NCBI GenBank assembly: GCA_963697205.1
Contig: CAVONB010000013.1
Location: forward strand, 496,001 to 560,000
Reading direction: 5' to 3'
Source: CAVONB01 sp963697205
Lineage (GTDB): Bacteria > Pseudomonadota > Alphaproteobacteria > Rhizobiales > Hyphomicrobiaceae
Length of the DNA stretch: 64,000 nt
This document shows positions 63,115 to 64,000 of the stretch, piece after piece (the stretch's first letter is position 1; every line of letters begins with the position of its first letter). The position numbers and the translations under genes are program-made. The notes under the pieces were generated by a model. The model was not told the DNA's origin. It was given only the letters and a program-made list of their open reading frames with translations, and did no database searches.

Positions 63115-64000
63115 CTACACCGCCTTGCCCATCACATACTCCGGCAGCCACGTCGCAATCCCCGGGAAAAAGCACAAGAGCACGATCCCGAGCAGCATGA
63201 CGAGGACATAGGGCAGCGCGCCCCACAGGACCTCCGACGTCGGCACATCCGGCGCGACCGCGTTGACGACGAACAGGTTGAGCCCGACCGGCGGCGTGAT
63301 GAGGCCGATCTCCATGTTGATCGTCAGCACGACGGCGAACCAATAGGGATCGAAGCCCGCCTGCAGGATGATCGGCATCAACAGCGGCGCCGCCATCACG
63401 ATCACGGCGACCGGCGGCAGGAACATGCCGGACACGAGCAGGAACAGGTTGATCAACGCCATCAGCACCCACTTATTGACGGACAGCGACGCGATCGCGC
63501 TGGCAACCGTCTGGGTGATGAAAAGCGACGACAGTGCGAACGCAAACAGCTCCGCCGACGCCATGATCATCATGATCATCACGCTCTCGCGCATCGTCGA
63601 TCCGAAGATTTCCACCAGCGGCGCCAAGCGGAACAGCCGGTAGACGAGGATGACCACGAGCAGCGTCAGGAAGGCGCCCGCCCCCGCCGCCTCCGACGGC
63701 GTCGCGACGCCGCCATAAAGCACGTACATCACGCCGGCGATGATCAGCAGAAACGGCAGCACGCGCGGCAGCGCTGCGATCTTCTGAGACAGCGTGAAAC
63801 CCGCCCCCGCGTCCTGGAAGGAGAACCCCTTCCTCTTGGCATCGATCAGCGCCCAGGTCATGAACATCGCCGTCAGCATGATGCCCGGTAGCACACCCGC
63901 GAGAAACAGGCGTCCGATCGATGTCTCCGTCGCTATGCCGTAGATGATCATCGTGACGGACGGCGGAATGAGGATGCCGAGCGTGCCGCCCGCGCACACC
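63115..64000 (-). CDS. TRAP transporter large permease subunit (DctM family), N-terminus cut off
   Basis: The C-terminal 295 or so residues of a TRAP-type permease (DctM) lie in the window, beginning inside the protein at GGTLGILIPPSVTMIIYGI. About eight TM segments are visible, with the family motifs SVTMIIYG and ATPSEAAGAGAF. The C-terminal region has INMEIGLITPPVGLNLFVVNAV, typical of DctM. TRAP systems import carboxylates with a DctP binding protein and small DctQ permease, which should be beyond the right edge. The substrate is unknown. The gene is 24 bases from the convergent MoxR gene. Confidence 0.93.
   Translation of the reverse strand, partial: VCAGGTLGILIPPSVTMIIYGIATETSIGRLFLAGVLPGIMLTAMFMTWALIDAKRKGFSFQDAGAGFTLSQKIAALPRVLPFLLIIAGVMYVLYGGVATPSEAAGAGAFLTLLVVILVYRLFRLAPLVEIFGSTMRESVMIMMIMASAELFAFALSSLFITQTVASAIASLSVNKWVLMALINLFLLVSGMFLPPVAVIVMAAPLLMPIILQAGFDPYWFAVVLTINMEIGLITPPVGLNLFVVNAVAPDVPTSEVLWGALPYVLVMLLGIVLLCFFPGIATWLPEYVMGKAV

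Noticed and set aside
1..64000. CRISPR arrays, defence systems, prophage, insertion sequences, tRNA and rRNA genes
   Set aside because: No regular direct-repeat arrays, cas or phage genes, transposases or cloverleaf-like sequences were recognised by eye.

Overview
The window is GC-rich, densely coded DNA from an alphaproteobacterium, most likely of the Hyphomicrobiales (Rhizobiales). That placement is an inference from gene content: CckA, TrcR (DUF1013), a one-cysteine DksA, the coiled-coil/zapA/6S RNA/5-FCL order, and a yajC-secD-secF-Mth938-phytoene-synthase-like order. I saw no transposase, integrase, phage gene, CRISPR array, rRNA or tRNA. It reads as chromosomal backbone with catabolic islands.

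Layout. 1-9383: a thiosulfate-oxidising Sox locus built around one divergent promoter region (about 5499-5731). Leftward run soxY, soxZ, soxB, soxC, soxD, a monoheme cytochrome and the start of a flavocytochrome c sulfide dehydrogenase flavoprotein. Rightward run soxA, soxX, a SoxS-like thioredoxin, an ArsR-type SoxR with the two cysteines of persulfide sensors, and a YeeE/YedE (SoxT/TsuA-like) transporter. 9544-17879: a secreted S10 carboxypeptidase, a leftward SDR/MmgE-PrpD/amidase operon, and a large exported SGNH hydrolase. 16980-22107: the leftward yajC-secD-secF operon with homologues of two mitochondrial complex I assembly factors (NDUFAF3-like Mth938 and NDUFAF6-like squalene/phytoene synthase fold) and a PuuD-like membrane protein. 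22463-36848: a DUF815 ATPase, a hydrolase, a cyclopropane fatty acid synthase, a C45 acyltransferase, a Gfo/Idh/MocA oxidoreductase, arfB, dnaE, dodecin, an ABC exporter, and an amidase/deacetylase pair. 36967-41270: yebC, ymdB, 5-FCL, 6S RNA, zapA and a coiled-coil protein. 41271-49380: gap, a DUF2254 protein, class I fructose-bisphosphate aldolase, an SLC13-type transporter, an EamA permease and an exported GH3 enzyme. 49481-64000: SDRs, trcR, a MaoC hydratase, ribF, cckA, a fliO-like gene, an MscS-type channel, dksA, a long non-coding stretch, a MoxR ATPase and a TRAP large permease cut by the window edge.

The most unusual signal is not a gene. A dispersed repeat of about 155 bp lies at 24206-24359 and 32400-32554, about 80% identical by hand alignment with almost no indels. 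In both places its first bases, CTAG, form the TAG stop codon of the upstream gene (cfa and dnaE). A second palindrome is inserted in frame inside dnaE (31348-31382). secF and the MscS-like gene each need a frameshift to give a full-length protein; these may be sequence errors or real lesions, and they call for caution about base-level accuracy.

How the genes work together: SoxXA, SoxYZ, SoxB and SoxCD form the periplasmic thiosulfate-to-sulfate cycle. The flavocytochrome c subunits add sulfide oxidation, SoxS and the YeeE/YedE transporter probably handle thiol state and sulfur import, and SoxR probably controls both arms from the shared intergenic region.
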